DNA of 64,000 nucleotides from Angomonas deanei (GCA_903995115.1 LR877164.1:186001-250000); one strand, 5' to 3'; shown: positions 37,062 through 50,074, counted from the stretch's first letter. The notes: a model not told the origin generated them from the sequence alone. Numbers and translations are program-made.

Positions 37062-37691
37062 ATGTCTGGAAGGGTGACGGAAAATTATAGTACTGCTAGT
37101 TCGGGTCTAGTCCCCAACACAAAAACCCGACGAACCAACGTTGGCGGCAATCATGTGGAAGAGGTGGAGGTGCCCCTGTCGGACTCGACGCGCGATACCC
37201 TAGAGGCACTGTCGAGGGAGCGAGCCGCCATGGAGTCATCCCTCACTCGCCTGGACGTCCGCATTTATGACTTAGAAACGGAGTTCCTGAAGCAGTCCGT
37301 GGAGCTGGGCGGTAGTTTGTTTGATGGGTTTGGGATGGAGCGTCAGGCGCGACACCAAACAGGGATGGGGATAGTGTTGAAGAAGGGCGCCAGTGACACG
37401 ACGGCGTCCAATGACGTGGGAGGCGTCTCCACCAGCGTCGCGGGGGCCCTGTCCTACCACTCCCGCCTCCACTCCTGGAGCCCTAGCGAGCGGGTCTTCA
37501 CCGCCTCCTCACGGGGGGCACTTAGTCGCGTGGAGATGTATCGGATACAGGAGGCGGAGCGCGGTGGACTGCCCATGAAGAAGGAAAAGAAAGACAAGGA
37601 ATTGAGAGGCGGCATACGAACTAGGAAGGGCGGAAGTCACGCGTCCATGGAAGAGCCTATGGAGAGAGGGAAGCGACAGAGAGGGGAGTAA
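37062..37691 (+). CDS. Eaf6-like histone acetyltransferase subunit
   Basis: A 209-residue basic protein with a helical block (about 48-85, RERAAMESSLTRLDVRIYDL then ETEFLKQSVELGG) followed by SLFDGFG. This closely follows the Eaf6/MEAF6 pattern: a coiled coil ending in an IYxLE motif, then GN-xxGFD. Further on, SPSERVFTASSRGAL matches the DRIFSLSS-type second motif of that family. Eaf6 is a non-catalytic subunit of NuA4 and related acetyltransferase complexes in the nucleus. The C-terminus is Lys/Arg-rich. The ATG at 37062 is the first in frame. Confidence 0.7.
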   Translation: MSGRVTENYSTASSGLVPNTKTRRTNVGGNHVEEVEVPLSDSTRDTLEALSRERAAMESSLTRLDVRIYDLETEFLKQSVELGGSLFDGFGMERQARHQTGMGIVLKKGASDTTASNDVGGVSTSVAGALSYHSRLHSWSPSERVFTASSRGALSRVEMYRIQEAERGGLPMKKEKKDKELRGGIRTRKGGSHASMEEPMERGKRQRGE

Positions 37692-37964
37692 GAGGCTCCC
37701 TCGCGCGTTGTTAGATAACTAATGTCATCCTAATGCTAATATAGAACACAGAAAAAAAAATAGAATAACAATACGGCCACCTTTTTGTCACGTGTGTCTG
37801 TTATATTTTCTACCCAACGACTGTCCTTTTTCACCTTTTCTTTCTCTCTCTCTATTTATACAGATAGAACCGATTAATTTCGTACCCTTTTAACCGTTTA
37901 ATTTTTTTTTTTCATTAATTGTAAGTAACTAAGTAACTCTTTTTTCTTTTAAATAAACAGAAAA

Positions 37965-40900
37965 ATGTCTTCGTTGGCAACGCAGCTTAAAAAGTTGCAG
38001 CAGCGATCGACAGACTCTAAGCATCTATCCGATTCTTTTCTTTTCAATAAGTCCGATGCGAAGAGTTTCTCTCGTGAGCAGATATGGCAGCTCGCCTCTG
38101 CTGGTCTTTCGACCTTGGTGACTCTGGACGGCGCATTTCAGCCCTTTTTAGACGATCTCTTCGACGTCAAGAAAGCACGTCAGGAGCGGAAACTCATGAC
38201 GACGGATGAGACGAACAAGTTGAATCTTCGTTTAGATCACTTTTTGACGTTGTTGAGCCCTCATTTGTTTCTGACGGCCGCCCAACAAGTGTTTGAGTAT
38301 CTAGTTCGGGTGTACGAGGTGCACGTGTACAATGTGACTGCCGTGCTGCGAGCTTTTCTGCCCTACCACGATCACAACATATTCTCCCGTGCCATGCTCT
38401 TGTTGGACCTCCGTGACACCGGTCTCGATTTTCTCTCCAAAAATCAGGAGCGTGGTGCTCCGCTGCTCCGCGACCACCTCATCATTGCCGCTGGCGACAG
38501 CAGAGAAGTTTTGCGACTGGTGTGTGACACCGCCCTCCTTCCGCACCGTCTGAATATCTCTAACAATGCCGCCAACGCCCTTTTGGCCAGCGTGGCGTCC
38601 CGTCTCGCCACCCATGTGGAGGCCGATTCCCTCTGGCGCACCCTTCTTCCCTATCTCATGGAGCTGATGAACGGTGCGGACACCTCCATGATCAGCGCCA
38701 CCAGTCTACGGGACGACACCGTCCGTTTTAACGGTATTTCCCCCACCAAGAAGGAGGGCGCCTGCACGGCTCTGGTGGTGCTCGCCGCGTGGTCGACCGA
38801 GGTGCAGTTCTCCCTGAAGACGGTGCTGGCAGTGGTGAAGCCGCTGATGGTCTTTCTGCAGCAGACGCAAGACCCTTCGATGGCGGTGGCCCCTCTGACG
38901 GACCTGCTCGGTATGCTCGACCTGCTCTTCCGCACCCAGCGGGAGGTGGTGTCCCACGTCTCCTTCACCCAACAGCTCAACGTGCTCTGTACGCTGCCGT
39001 GGTCCAGCTGGGCTCCCCTGCTGGAGGCACAGTTTTCCTCGATTAACCCCACTTCCTCCTCCGCGATCGTCCCCTACAATGCGCTTTTTTCGACATTGGT
39101 GTTGTTCTGCTTGGAGCGGTTGAAGGTGGCGGGCAGTTTTGCCTCCATTTCGGGAGATATCACCCAACTGCTCCAAGTGGCTGCCACGGCGTTGCCACTT
39201 TCCCAAACGGTCGTACAGGAGTTTCTGAAGGTGTTGATGACGGCCGAAGACAAGTTCCAGGAAGGGAAGGATGCGTCCGGCAGGTTCTTCGAGACCGTCG
39301 TCTCCGCCCTCGAGCGCCGCTACCAGTCCGTGTTCGACACCACTCTCTCCACCCTCCTCCGTGAGGATGGTGCCCACACGTCTTCCTTCCTCTCCCGCCA
39401 CCTCAGCGGCACGCGGTACCAGATGGTGAGTGTTCCCGGGGCGAGGGGAGCGAAGGAGCAGCTGCCACTGTTTGCCTGTCTGATACACACCAACGTGGAA
39501 ATTCGTCGAGTGGCGGCACTGTCCATGCGAGAAATGACGTTGGAGCAGTTTGTGTCCTCTGGCCGAAAAGGCGGCGCCGCCATTACGGTGGATGGTGGTT
39601 CGCTGTTGGAGCTTTTGGCCAACGTGCTTTCCTACGAGTCGAGCTCTAAGGTGGCGAAGGAGCTTGCCCTCACCGCCCTACACGCGCTGGAGCTGCTAAC
39701 GAAGGCAGTCAAGGAGCTGAAGGATAGTCAGGCCGCTACCCTCACCCGCTACCAACACTATTTCCGTCTCTTACTCGATGCGCTACTACGTGTTTCCTTT
39801 CTTCAGACCGAGACGGACTTCCTGAGCTTCTTCTACACGGAAGTGCTCACCCCACTACTGTCTACTGTGGAGTCGAAGCCCTCTTCCCAAAAGTCAAAGA
39901 AGGGAGCCGCTGCTGCTGTTGCGTCGGCGAGTGACCTCACACCCACTCTATTTTTCCACATTGTGGTAGTGTACGTTGCCCTGGCCACCTCTTCCAAGAC
40001 GGAGAAAAACACGAGCAAGGTGGTTTCCGACATCACAGCCCTCCTGCAGCAGAATTTCAGCAACGCACCACTCATTGACCGGTTAGTGCAAGACCGTAAA
40101 CCCGAGCCACAATCCTCCACCATCGAAGATGACGACGACGACGACCGTTACCCTAGTACAAAGACGAAACTCCAAGAACGTACCGTACCACTCCGTACCT
40201 TCGACGACGAACGCAAGACGCGACGGACGACGACCGGTACGTCGGGTAGGTAGTTACCCCTAGTCAAAAGAGAAAATCCCAGAAGCGTCCATCGCCTTCA
40301 CGCGAAAGCAAGAAGCAGGACGGCACGCTGGTGGATGTGTTTGTCTGTCAAGAATTACTAAATAAGATACTCCCGGAGGTGGAGCGGAGGGCGGATGAGA
40401 CGTTCACCTCCGTCAAGTCCGTGCTGATGGACCCCTCATGCCTCGCAAGAACAGTACGATTGCGCCCTGGCAGAGACCCTCACGTGTGCGGCGTGCTTGC
40501 TGGCAGAGAAACCAGTGGAATCCTCCGGACGACTGGAGCGGTTCCTGTTAGGATCCGGTGTAACCACAGGGGATGCTACCACAGACGGTTATCTTTCTCT
40601 CCTTTCGCACAAGCGCCACTCCGAAACGCAGAAGCAAAGTGCCACCGCCAAAACGGAGGTAGGCAGGAACGCCAAAGGAGATCACTCTCAGCAGAGTCCA
40701 CCCAGCGATGCGCTGACCACTGCCCTCGGGTGTGTGGTCTCCCGTGTGGTGGCGCATCTCTTGTCGAACGAGTCCCTGCCGCCCTCTCCCGCATGGCTGA
40801 CTGTCTCCTTGAAGCTGCACGGCTACCTACAGGTGCCACTTCCTCCGCTGACGACCAACCTCACCGCACTCCCCTCCGCGCTCATGGAGCTGTTGACGTG

Positions 40901-43900
40901 GACAGGGAGTGCAGCCCCAGTGGATTGGTATCGTCTGGTGTGCGAGTGTGTGATGAGTGAGGCGGAGACCGCGGAGGGAAGTACCACTGGTGCGCTAGGA
41001 CTGGTGCTACTGCTGCCGCTGTACGCTGGTGACAGCAGACGACAGAAGGTACTCGAAGGATTGCAGTCTGCCGTGTTGGGTGCTGCTCAAGGAGGCCGCA
41101 AGGGGGCGTCGAGCACACCTTGTGAGGTGGTCGTGCGATGCGCGATGAAACAGGATGGCATCTCCCTCACGACCCTCAACACCATTGTGGAGTCGATGGC
41201 ACGGGAGGAGTCGCGGTTTACCATTTCCTCTTCCGCCAGTGAGTTGATTTGTAAAGTGCTGAGCGAAAAGAACCCGGCGGGCGGCCACACAGTGCCAGCG
41301 GAGGTGGCGGTGACCGCTATACAGCACTTCTTCCCCCTCCCTTCGGAGGGCTGGGTGATCAAGAAGGACCAGGCGACGATCCACACGGGTGCCTTGCTCC
41401 CTCGCGTGCAGGATATACTGTCCAGCAAGACTCCAGTCCCTGCCTCATCGATAGAGTTCGTGCGGGCCGTGGCGAGCAGGAGTGTCATTCAGCCTGCCGG
41501 TAAGCCGGAGCAGGACCCCACGGTACAGCTGTGCGTCGCCCTGCTGCTGCACTCGCACCTCACCACCGCCGCCTCCTCCGTGACGGTCCCCGTGTTTCAC
41601 CACGCGCTCACGATTCTCTCCCACACCTTGCAGGAGGGGGACTTGATGAGTGAGATTCAGAACAGCGGCACATCGCTGGTGTACTCCTCCAAGAAGCGGG
41701 GCAGCACCACCAAGAAGGCCGGCGGTTTGTCCGAGGAATACGTTGCTGGCATCGCCCAGTTCATTGCCCCGACGGTGATCCGCGCAGTGCAAAAGATTGG
41801 CGCTGAGGTGTGCACCTTCTGCGTGGGGACAAACGGCGGCTATTACCGCATCACTCTGCCATTCATCTTCACCGCTGACACACTCTCCTCCCAGGCAGAT
41901 GTTGTGATTGACGTGCTGCAAGAGCTGGCCCCCAGCAGCGGCACCGCCCTCTGGCAGCCACCCACCTCCTGTGTGGTGTCCAGCCCTCTTCGCTACGAGG
42001 ATGCGATACGCCTACTGCAGTGCAGCAGCGGCGGGGCGCGGGTATGGTCCCCATCGGTACAAAGTGTTAACCGACTCCGATTGCTCTCCGCTGTGCTGTC
42101 TGCCTCCCCGGCGATCCGCTACGACGACGACGAGGACGAACAATCCCTCTACCACCTTGTCATGACGGTCCTCACCGATTACCCGCTAGACAAGATGGCC
42201 ACGCTCTTTACGCTTGACGGGCACACGGAGCAACTGGAAAAAGAGATTGAGGCGGCGGAGATGCTGCGAGGGAGCTCCCAGTTGTCTGTTCTTCAGGGAG
42301 GACACCGCGTGCTGTCTGCCTTGGCCAGACATGTTCTGACGTTGGTTCAAAATATAGTCGGTCTCTACTGTGAGTCTGGCCCCGTGCTGAACGAGAAGAC
42401 CCCCGACGGCGCAGCCAACCTCCGCGCCACGCTCCTCAAACAGAGTTTGGTGTTGATGGCAACCCTCCTTCTGCAGGACGAAGAGGAGAGGAAGCTAGTC
42501 AACGAGGAGGAGGAAGGCGCAGTACACGCCGAGAATGTCGGTATGCGAGAGAAGATTGACGCCATTTCAGAAATGCTGCGTGTGCTGGCGCCTCTCTTGT
42601 CCAGTGCGAGGGAGATGAAGCACGCGAGGTCGGCCAAGAAGGGAGAGGACGGCGAGCTGGAGGAGGATGTGCTGCGTCAGACAGACTTTTACCTACACAT
42701 CCCCATCGTGGCACTTCTCGTCCGCCTGGAACCGCTAGAGCTGACGGACGCGCTGCACTTCAAGACCGCCGCGGAGGTTTGCCGAGACATCCTCAATAGC
42801 TTTGACATCCGCACGCAGATTCAATGCATCTCACAGCTCATGCGGTTGGTCTGTGACCCCGCCACTCAACTCTCCAGCGAGGAGAGCGGCGACGAGGAGC
42901 TGGTGAAGCTGTTCCGCCGGTTGGTGAAGCCGAATCAGATTATCAATCGACAGGAAAATGTGCTGAATTTAATTAACTCCACCGTGAAGTCGGACTCCTT
43001 TTTGGGGCCTTTCATTGAGCTGCAGCATCGCACCAGCCGGTCGGATCGTGCGAAGGGACAGAAAAAGAAGAAGTCGGAGGACAAGGAAGAGGAGGACGAG
43101 ACGGAAGACGTGGTGGCAGACGGAAGCCGCACCGACAGTGTTTGCATGAGTTTGATTATCAACGCCCTCGAGTTCTTTTCTCATTACTGCGACTTGAATC
43201 AGAATACCCCGAATGACGCGGAAGTGGGAGATGTCGACGGTTTTGGCGAGAACAAGTCCTACACCATGCTCCTGGAGTTACTCTCTGGTAACGCGCTGGC
43301 GTGCGTGCTGGCCGGCATCAACGAACCCACCTTTGTCTTCTGTTTGGAGCGATTGCTCGCGGATAAGCGCGCTGGCGTGCAGCTGAAGGGTCTGGAAGTC
43401 CTGGTGGACCGTCTCCACCACTCCCTACCGACAGTGGAGAACACTATGACCGACGAGGAGCTGGAGCAACACCGCCGTGACCTGCGCGACCCCAAGAAGA
43501 AACTAACCCTCATGGATCTAGTCCGAGTGAAGGCGAGACCCCTCACCACCAAGCGTTCCTTTGCACTTTACGGTATTCTGGAGAAACTGCAGGAGATCTG
43601 TCTTTTGGGAGCGGTGCAGGACTGGTCTGCCTCGTCCCTCCCGCACAAGGCGCGGACCCAACTGCTCTTCATGTCGCAGCTGTGTGTCGCGGCCATGGAG
43701 GAGCTGGTCCGTATCGTCGGTAGTGGTGGCAGCACACAGGCGGAGAAGACGCTACTCAACGTCAACCGCAGCAGACGGGTGACGGAGGCGACATTGACAA
43801 AGTTGTTTGGTAATAAGGCCCGCGTACAAGAGGTGTACCAGAGCGCCCTGACTCTCTGCGAAAAGCGAATCCCCAAGATCACACAGTCCACCCACAAACT

Positions 43901-45455
43901 ACTGCACGGGACGACAGAGGACATGGACAGTGAGGTCAGACGGGAGCTGGAGGACCACCTCCTCGCAGTGCTCGCCACCAGCTACACATTCCTCGGCACG
44001 GTGACGCAGGTGATGGGGTCCTCGTTTGTCCTGCAACACTGTACCGCTATACTGAACACGATTGTGTCCGGAGCGGTGTATGAGCTGACGGAGTTACCAC
44101 CGCTTGTGGCGCAGGGAGAGGCGGGGTCGCTTGTCCGACACGCCACGCTGTCTTCCTTCATCCGTTGCTTCCCGTCGTGTTGGCACATGTCCCAGCCCTA
44201 TTTACCTCAGATTCTGTTCAGCGCGACGCACCTCACCAACATCAACGACACCGAAACGTTCTACCTCTGCCAGGAGGTGCTCACGGTGCTGGAGGCGCTG
44301 CTCGAGCCACAGGTGTTCGTGGATGCCTGCACGGAGTGTTTCCGCGGGGTCACCTACGAAAGTTTCTCCAAGAGTCGCACCATCAAGATTAAGGCGGCCA
44401 CCCACTCCTTTGACCACTTCTTTGCCTGCGTGGGCAGAAGACTGCAGAACCTCAAGAAGGAGGAGCTGCTGCACATGCCGGTCGTGACGGAGGGCACCAC
44501 CCCTCAGGACAATTTTTGGCTGGCCGTGCTGCAGACGCTCGCCGCTTCTCCCACGGTGCCGCCGAGTGAGCTGGTCACGCCGGTGCTGCAGGCGTACCTG
44601 GTGTTCTTCCTCAAGTTCAAGCCGAAGCACTGTACGACGCTGTTGGGCCACATTGCCCAGTGGGCCTTTGGCGGCAACTCGGAGTCTTTCACCAAGAAGC
44701 TGGACGCGGAAGAAAAGGACGAGGAAGAGGACGAGGAGCATCAGACCGAGTCGACCCCGAAGGTGGTGTTGCACCGGTGGATTCTCTTCTTTTCCCTTTT
44801 CAACTTTCTCCTCGACAAGTTGGAAGTTATCTTGGAGTTTGCGTTTGCGGTGGCCACCGTCTACATTGTCCCTGTTCTCGCGAATCACTGCAGCTCCTCC
44901 AAGTCAACGAGCAAGGTGAACGCCTCTTTGATTGCCCTCGTCCTGGAGGGAGCGCTCGACAGTATACGACGCATGGCGCTGGCGCACACCCCCGGGCCGG
45001 ACGCCGACCCTAGCATCCCCGTCAACGTTTACTTTGCCACGACGGAAGTGTTCAACAGCATTATGCCGCCGCTGGTTCGCCAGCTCACCAACACCACCTA
45101 CCTCGCGGACGGCGGACAGGACTACCTGCACCGAGCGGCCGCCGCGGCGATACCAGCGGTGAAGGCGTTCTTTGCGTGCCTCAACTCCAATAAGCTGCAG
45201 AGCAAGACGCAGGCGGAGATTGGCCGTGGACTGCGACACCCCAGCCCGCAGGTACGTCAGATCACGATCCAGTGTCTGGATGCCATCTACGCCGAGGGCG
45301 GCGAGGAGCTAGCGGCCCGGCTGATGGCGGAAGTACTCCCTGCCGTGGTGGAGCTCACCGAGGATAGGGATGAGAACGTGGTGGAGGAGACCCGCAAGTT
45401 CTGCACGAATTTGTCGCACATGACCGGACAAGACGTACTCCACGCGATGAGTTAA
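37965..45455 (+). CDS. UTP10: UTP10/HEATR1, SSU processome component, two compensating frame breaks
   Basis: A HEAT-repeat giant of about 2,496 residues, a little longer than human HEATR1. It belongs to the t-UTP/UtpA subcomplex for pre-18S rRNA transcription and processing in the nucleolus. The N-terminus (MSSLATQLKKLQQ, LFNKSDAKSFS) and LVRVYEVHVYNVTAVLRAFL near 110-130 follow the U3-associated protein 10 pattern. Alpha-helical repeats fill the rest. The BP28CT-like C-terminal region includes WILFFSLFNFLLDKLEVILE. The frame opened at 37965 stops at 40251-40253. Codons 40254-40436 are read one base back (VDVFVCQELLNKILPEVERR), and the first frame returns from about 40437. Total length stays a multiple of three. 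An acidic linker (poly-Asp near residue 725) precedes the first break. Confidence 0.88.
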
Positions 45456-45724
45456 AATGAATCAATAAAAGTATGAAAAAACTTACTATAACTATTAACT
45501 AATATTTAATACTCGAATAAGCGAAAAAAAAAAAGTAAAGACGAACACATTTTAAAAACGTAAGTTTTTTTTTTTTTTGCTTGTTTTTTAATGGTTCTCG
45601 GATGATTCCCAACGTCTATTCCACTTCCCTCCTCTCTTTTTTAATTGTAAGGCCGAGACCAAGCACAAAAACACCCTTTACACATACATCAAACACATTT
45701 GCTCAATCCATAAAACAGCAAAAA

Positions 45725-46510
45725 ATGATTCAAAAAACGTTAAAAGCGGCGAAGAAGGCACCCGTTAGTGCCCCACAGAAAAGTACCAAAAAAACGACGA
45801 CGACTGCCGTGCGCCGTTCCGCCACGCTACCGACGGGGTTGAAATTATTTCATTTACAGTGCCCCTCACCGATCGGCCAGTTCTCCGTGTTTTTTAATGC
45901 GGAAGGGAAAGTGTTCGCTTGCAACTGGACCGAGTACATTGAACGAATGAAGGAAAAGGTGACCAAGATGTGGAAGTTACCCCCCAATGGTTTGGCTTTA
46001 TTATCGGAGAAGGAGTTGGACGCTTCTCAGGCCCAGGTGGCACAGAAACTGAGGAGAGACTTCATGACGCCTTTTGAGAAGTACTTTGAAGAAAATGACA
46101 ACGTCTCCGCGAGAGAGCTGGAGTCGTTGCTATCGGAGGTGCAGTTGAGCTTCCCACCGTCGCTGCCACCGTTCACCAGGGCGGTCTGGGAGCAGTGCCG
46201 CGCTCACGTGCCGGCGGGCTCTGTCACCAGTTACGGCGCGCTGGCCAAACTAACCCAAAAATCCCTCTCGCAAGAGACGAAGAACAGCGGTCTCGCGGCG
46301 AGGGCGGTAGGGGCGGCGATGGGCAGCAATCCTTACGTGGTCGTGATGCCGTGTCATCGTGTGATTGGCTCTACCGGCGGACTGCATGGCTACGGCTGTG
46401 GTCTCTACCGTAAGGTGTGGCTGCTGCGGCGGGAGAAGGCGACCGGAGTGGCGGAGAGGGATCTGAAATCGATGGAAGCTGTAAAGGCGATTCATACCGC
46501 AGAGGCATGA
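45725..46510 (+). CDS. MGMT: Methylated-DNA--protein-cysteine methyltransferase
   Basis: A 261-residue suicide DNA-repair protein that transfers the methyl group from O6-methylguanine to its own cysteine. The active site PCHRVIGSTGGLHGYGCGL is present with the acceptor Cys at about residue 210. Upstream lie the DNA-binding helix SYGALAKL and the Arg finger region ARAVGAAMGSNP. The N-terminal extension (about 40 residues, Lys/Thr-rich) may be a nuclear or mitochondrial targeting region. The ATG at 45725 is used because the longer frame upstream starts in a T-rich leader. The domain looks intact. Confidence 0.93.
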   Translation: MIQKTLKAAKKAPVSAPQKSTKKTTTTAVRRSATLPTGLKLFHLQCPSPIGQFSVFFNAEGKVFACNWTEYIERMKEKVTKMWKLPPNGLALLSEKELDASQAQVAQKLRRDFMTPFEKYFEENDNVSARELESLLSEVQLSFPPSLPPFTRAVWEQCRAHVPAGSVTSYGALAKLTQKSLSQETKNSGLAARAVGAAMGSNPYVVVMPCHRVIGSTGGLHGYGCGLYRKVWLLRREKATGVAERDLKSMEAVKAIHTAEA

Positions 46511-46737
46511 TGATTTTCTTCTTTTCTTTCTTGTTTTTTTTATTGCTTTCCCTTTTTTTTCGCTTTATACTTACGAAATCCCGTTTTTAAATGAGTAAAT
46601 TGATTTTTCTTTCTCTTGATTCTCGTTTTCTGTTCCACACTTATCTGTGACAATTTTCTCTCCCTCACGCTAGTACACCAGTAAAGTTTATCTCACCATT
46701 CATAGAAAGACAACCCATACATCCGTAATATTAGCAA

Positions 46738-47505
46738 ATGAGTAAAAAAGCTACCAAAAAGACGTCTTCCAAGCTACCCCCATTCCATGAGGTGTGCCCC
46801 TTCTGCCAGGCAGTGTTCTCTGGCGAGCGGTCGAACACTGGTATACAATCCGAGTATAAGAATCATGTTCGTAAACATATAAAGGCGGCAGGGATAGACG
46901 AATCGGTGCTGCGGGAGCGGTGCCGGTTCTGCGAGGAGACCTTCGCCAACCGCGCCGCAAGACAGGGACACGAGCGGCGAGCCCACCCTCACCTCATGAC
47001 CCCAGTGCCAACCATCAATGTAGAGGATCACATCATCACCTCTAAAGCCTTGGAGGAACTGGAAAAGGAGGAAGAACAGTACACGGCGCTGATCGTGGGG
47101 GTAGGAATACGATACCGTTGTTTCTTTTGCAACTGCTCCTTTGAGAGCAAGAATTCTCGCACCGGTCATGCCAGGGTCTCTCACCCGGCGGAACTAGCCA
47201 ATCGGCGGAAACGACTGGAGCGCATGAAGGAGGGCGTGCACTACACCTGCAAACTATGCGGTCGTGTGTACAAAACAAAAGGTGGCTGCGCTCGTCACAT
47301 TCGAGAGGACCACCGTTTTGCTGCCGGTAGCAGTCCGCAGCAGGACGAGGCAGAGGAGGAGAGTGAGGAGCTATCCAGTGAGGAGGAGGATAACCTTCCG
47401 GTGCAGTATCCAACACCGATTACAGTCTACCTAGACCCTAGCACTCCATTCGGAAGAGCAAGGCAGATCATCCAGGCAGCGAAGCGGCGAAAGTTGGGTG
47501 TGTGA
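46738..47505 (+). CDS. C2H2 zinc-finger protein, four fingers
   Basis: A 255-residue protein with four C2H2 fingers: C20/C23/H43/H47 (long loop), C62/C65/H78/H83, C128/C131/H144/H149 and C171/C174/H187/H192. An acidic stretch (about 203-220) and a basic end (KRRKLGV) follow. The fingers are not joined by the TGEKP linker of tandem DNA-binding arrays, so RNA or protein binding is equally possible. It lies 228 bases upstream of a second, larger zinc-finger gene and is probably its paralogue. Confidence 0.8.
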   Translation: MSKKATKKTSSKLPPFHEVCPFCQAVFSGERSNTGIQSEYKNHVRKHIKAAGIDESVLRERCRFCEETFANRAARQGHERRAHPHLMTPVPTINVEDHIITSKALEELEKEEEQYTALIVGVGIRYRCFFCNCSFESKNSRTGHARVSHPAELANRRKRLERMKEGVHYTCKLCGRVYKTKGGCARHIREDHRFAAGSSPQQDEAEEESEELSSEEEDNLPVQYPTPITVYLDPSTPFGRARQIIQAAKRRKLGV

Positions 47506-47733
47506 GGGCGCGCCGATTGTATATTCATCTAATTTATTATTATTATTATTTTGCTGAGTTTACGGTGACGGTCTTAGTATCATCAAGTATGGCAACTCTT
47601 CATACTACACCCTTTTTTTCTTTCTTTTCTGTCGGTGATAAAAAGGTACTAGAAAAAGTATTAAAAAAAAACAACAACAACAACATACATACCAAACCAT
47701 AAAATAGCGTCATAGAGCACGTTTGAATGACCG

Positions 47734-49838
47734 ATGCCAAAACGTCTTTCCTGTCACTTTTGCTGTTCTGATTTCCCCGACGCGAGAGCACGACGGGTAC
47801 ATGAGCGGCGACACCATACCGTCCGCCGGAAACAGTTCTGCCAACAGCGGAAAGAGCGGGTCCGCGCGGCACCAATCTTTTTCTATTATAACCGACGTGG
47901 CGCGTCTGGAAAAGAGTCCAAACGACTGACGATTCGCTGCCATATTTGCAGGAAAGACATCACGTCCTACCCACCCTATGCCATTAGTAATTTTGACCGG
48001 CACCTCACCACCCACCAGGAGAGGCGGACCTACTCCTGCCGCTACTGCGTGAAGGAGTTCAACACACGGCGGTGGCGGGAGGTGCACGTGGCGCACGACC
48101 ACCCGGACCTGTGGGCCCCGGACAATCTGCTGCCGCTGGTCCTCACGACGGAGGAGCTAGCAGAGGAGCGTGTGACGCTGAACGTCATTCGTGAGCGTAT
48201 TCACGCTTATCAAAAGGAGTTGGCGGCACGACAGTCCGCGGCACGGCGGGAGCGTAAAGAGTTGCTGCGTCGTTTGCTGGGGTTGACGGAGGACGGGCCG
48301 GTGACCACGTCGCGGTCGCGCTCGCTGACACCGCAGTGGGTGGACACCACCGGCAGGGATGGCACCGTGTACCGCAAGACGTGGTGCCACTACTGCCGCA
48401 AGGAGTTTTACGGAAAAGTAAACACCGTCATGTCAAACCTCCGCCGTCACGTCGCCGCGCATAGACGGAAGGTGGATGCTCGCTGCTGCGCTTATTGCGG
48501 CGAGGAGTTCGCCTCCAAGTGGGAGTGCACCATGCACGAGCGCGTCGAACACGACGAGGACGAGGAGGAGCCATCGAACCTACTCAAGGCGGCGTTTTGG
48601 GAGAAGTTTTTTATCAAGACTCCAATGAACTCGAAAATATCACCTTGGGGGAGATTAAACAAAAGATACAGCAGTGGGAGCAGCGGTGGAGCGAGCGCAG
48701 TTCAACCATGCCACGAGACAACAGTGCGTCCCAGCCGACCTCCCCGCACCCACAGGGTAGCACCGATAACGAGGGAGACAGGAGCGACAGCGAGGAGGAG
48801 AGTGAGTCTGGGAGTGACGACAGTTCCTACTCGAACGACTTTACTCACCGACACGGACGGTTCTACACCGATGATCCGAGGGAAGAGGTGTTTTCAAAGC
48901 TGGCAAAGCAAATTTCCACCCAGCCGGACATGAATGACACTGACGGAAGGTCGGATCAGGAAAAGAGTGACCACAAGGAGTACAGGCTGGAGGATATTCC
49001 GGTCCTACACTTACCGTGCACCACCGCGTATCAATGTCGCTTTTGCGGTCAGTACTTTTCCTTCAAGGGGACGAAGGCACTACACGAACAAAAGTGCGTA
49101 CGGCGACAGTTGTCAAACGTCAAGCGACGGCGACGACGACTGGACAACGACTCTGCCACCGATGATAACGACAGTCCGGCACAGCTGAAGACCGTGTACA
49201 CCTGTGAAGACTGCGGCATAGAGGTGAGCGCCCAAACAAAGTTAAATCGTCATAAAAAGTTTTACTGTCCTTTTAGAGAATCTGCCTTTTCCGATCCATT
49301 CCTCGACGCCGTCGGACAAACCAGCAAGCGGTCCCCCATTCCTGAAAACGAAATCGATTCGAATGCAAAGGTGAAAGATTTTGAGGTGCTGACGGGACTG
49401 AAACGACAACGCGAGGATAGCACCTCCGACAATGATGAGGAGTATGAGTATATTTATGTCCCCACCGACAGCGAGGACGACGGGGACGAGGATAGCAACG
49501 AAGAACATCACCGAGTGAAGGAAATCTATAACCACGACGAAGATGAATTGCTCACAAAACTACGATTAGACTTCAAACGTCGTCGGAGTAATAATAACAA
49601 ACTCACCCGACGTTTGTTACGAAAGCGTCTTCAGGCCCACGAGGGACTGGAGGCTCCACCACCACCGGTGGCACTACCCCATAAAAAAGAGAAGAACGAT
49701 CTTTTACGAATGGTAACCACCGGCGTGGAATCTTCCGTTCCTAAAAAAGGAGTGACCTGCCCTTACGATGGCTGCGGGAAAGTGTTTTCTAAACCTTCCC
49801 TGTATCATAGACACGTGAGACGTGTACATGAGAAATGA
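47734..49838 (+). CDS. C2H2 zinc-finger protein, about eight fingers, -1 frame break
   Basis: Starts MPKRLSCHFCCSDFPDARA. Five Cys2His2-type fingers are in the first frame (CHFC, CHIC, CRYC, CHYC, CAYC). At 48607-48612 a run of six T (AAG TTT TTT ATC) is followed by protein of good quality in the -1 frame: YQDSNELENITLGEIKQKIQ, an acidic Ser-rich region, then CRFCGQYF, CEDCGIEV and a final CPYDGCGKVFSKPSLYHRH finger to 49838. One more T would restore a single protein of about 701 residues. The first frame alone would run to 48933 with unrelated sequence. No known factor is recognised. Confidence 0.75.
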
Positions 49839-50074
49839 CGCCCACAACAATCATAAAAATGAAAATTTACCTTTTTTATCAGCTTTTTAACTAATCCGTT
49901 TAAGTTACACTCAGCCCAAAATGAGTCTAATAATAATAATAATAATAGTAAATCAACACACACTTTCATTTTCACCTTTTTATTTCAACTTTCCTCTTTC
50001 CTCCTCATCATCTTCATTCAGCAAAGCGCAGTAATCACAACAATAAGAATCGATAGAACTATTACCTACCGCCA

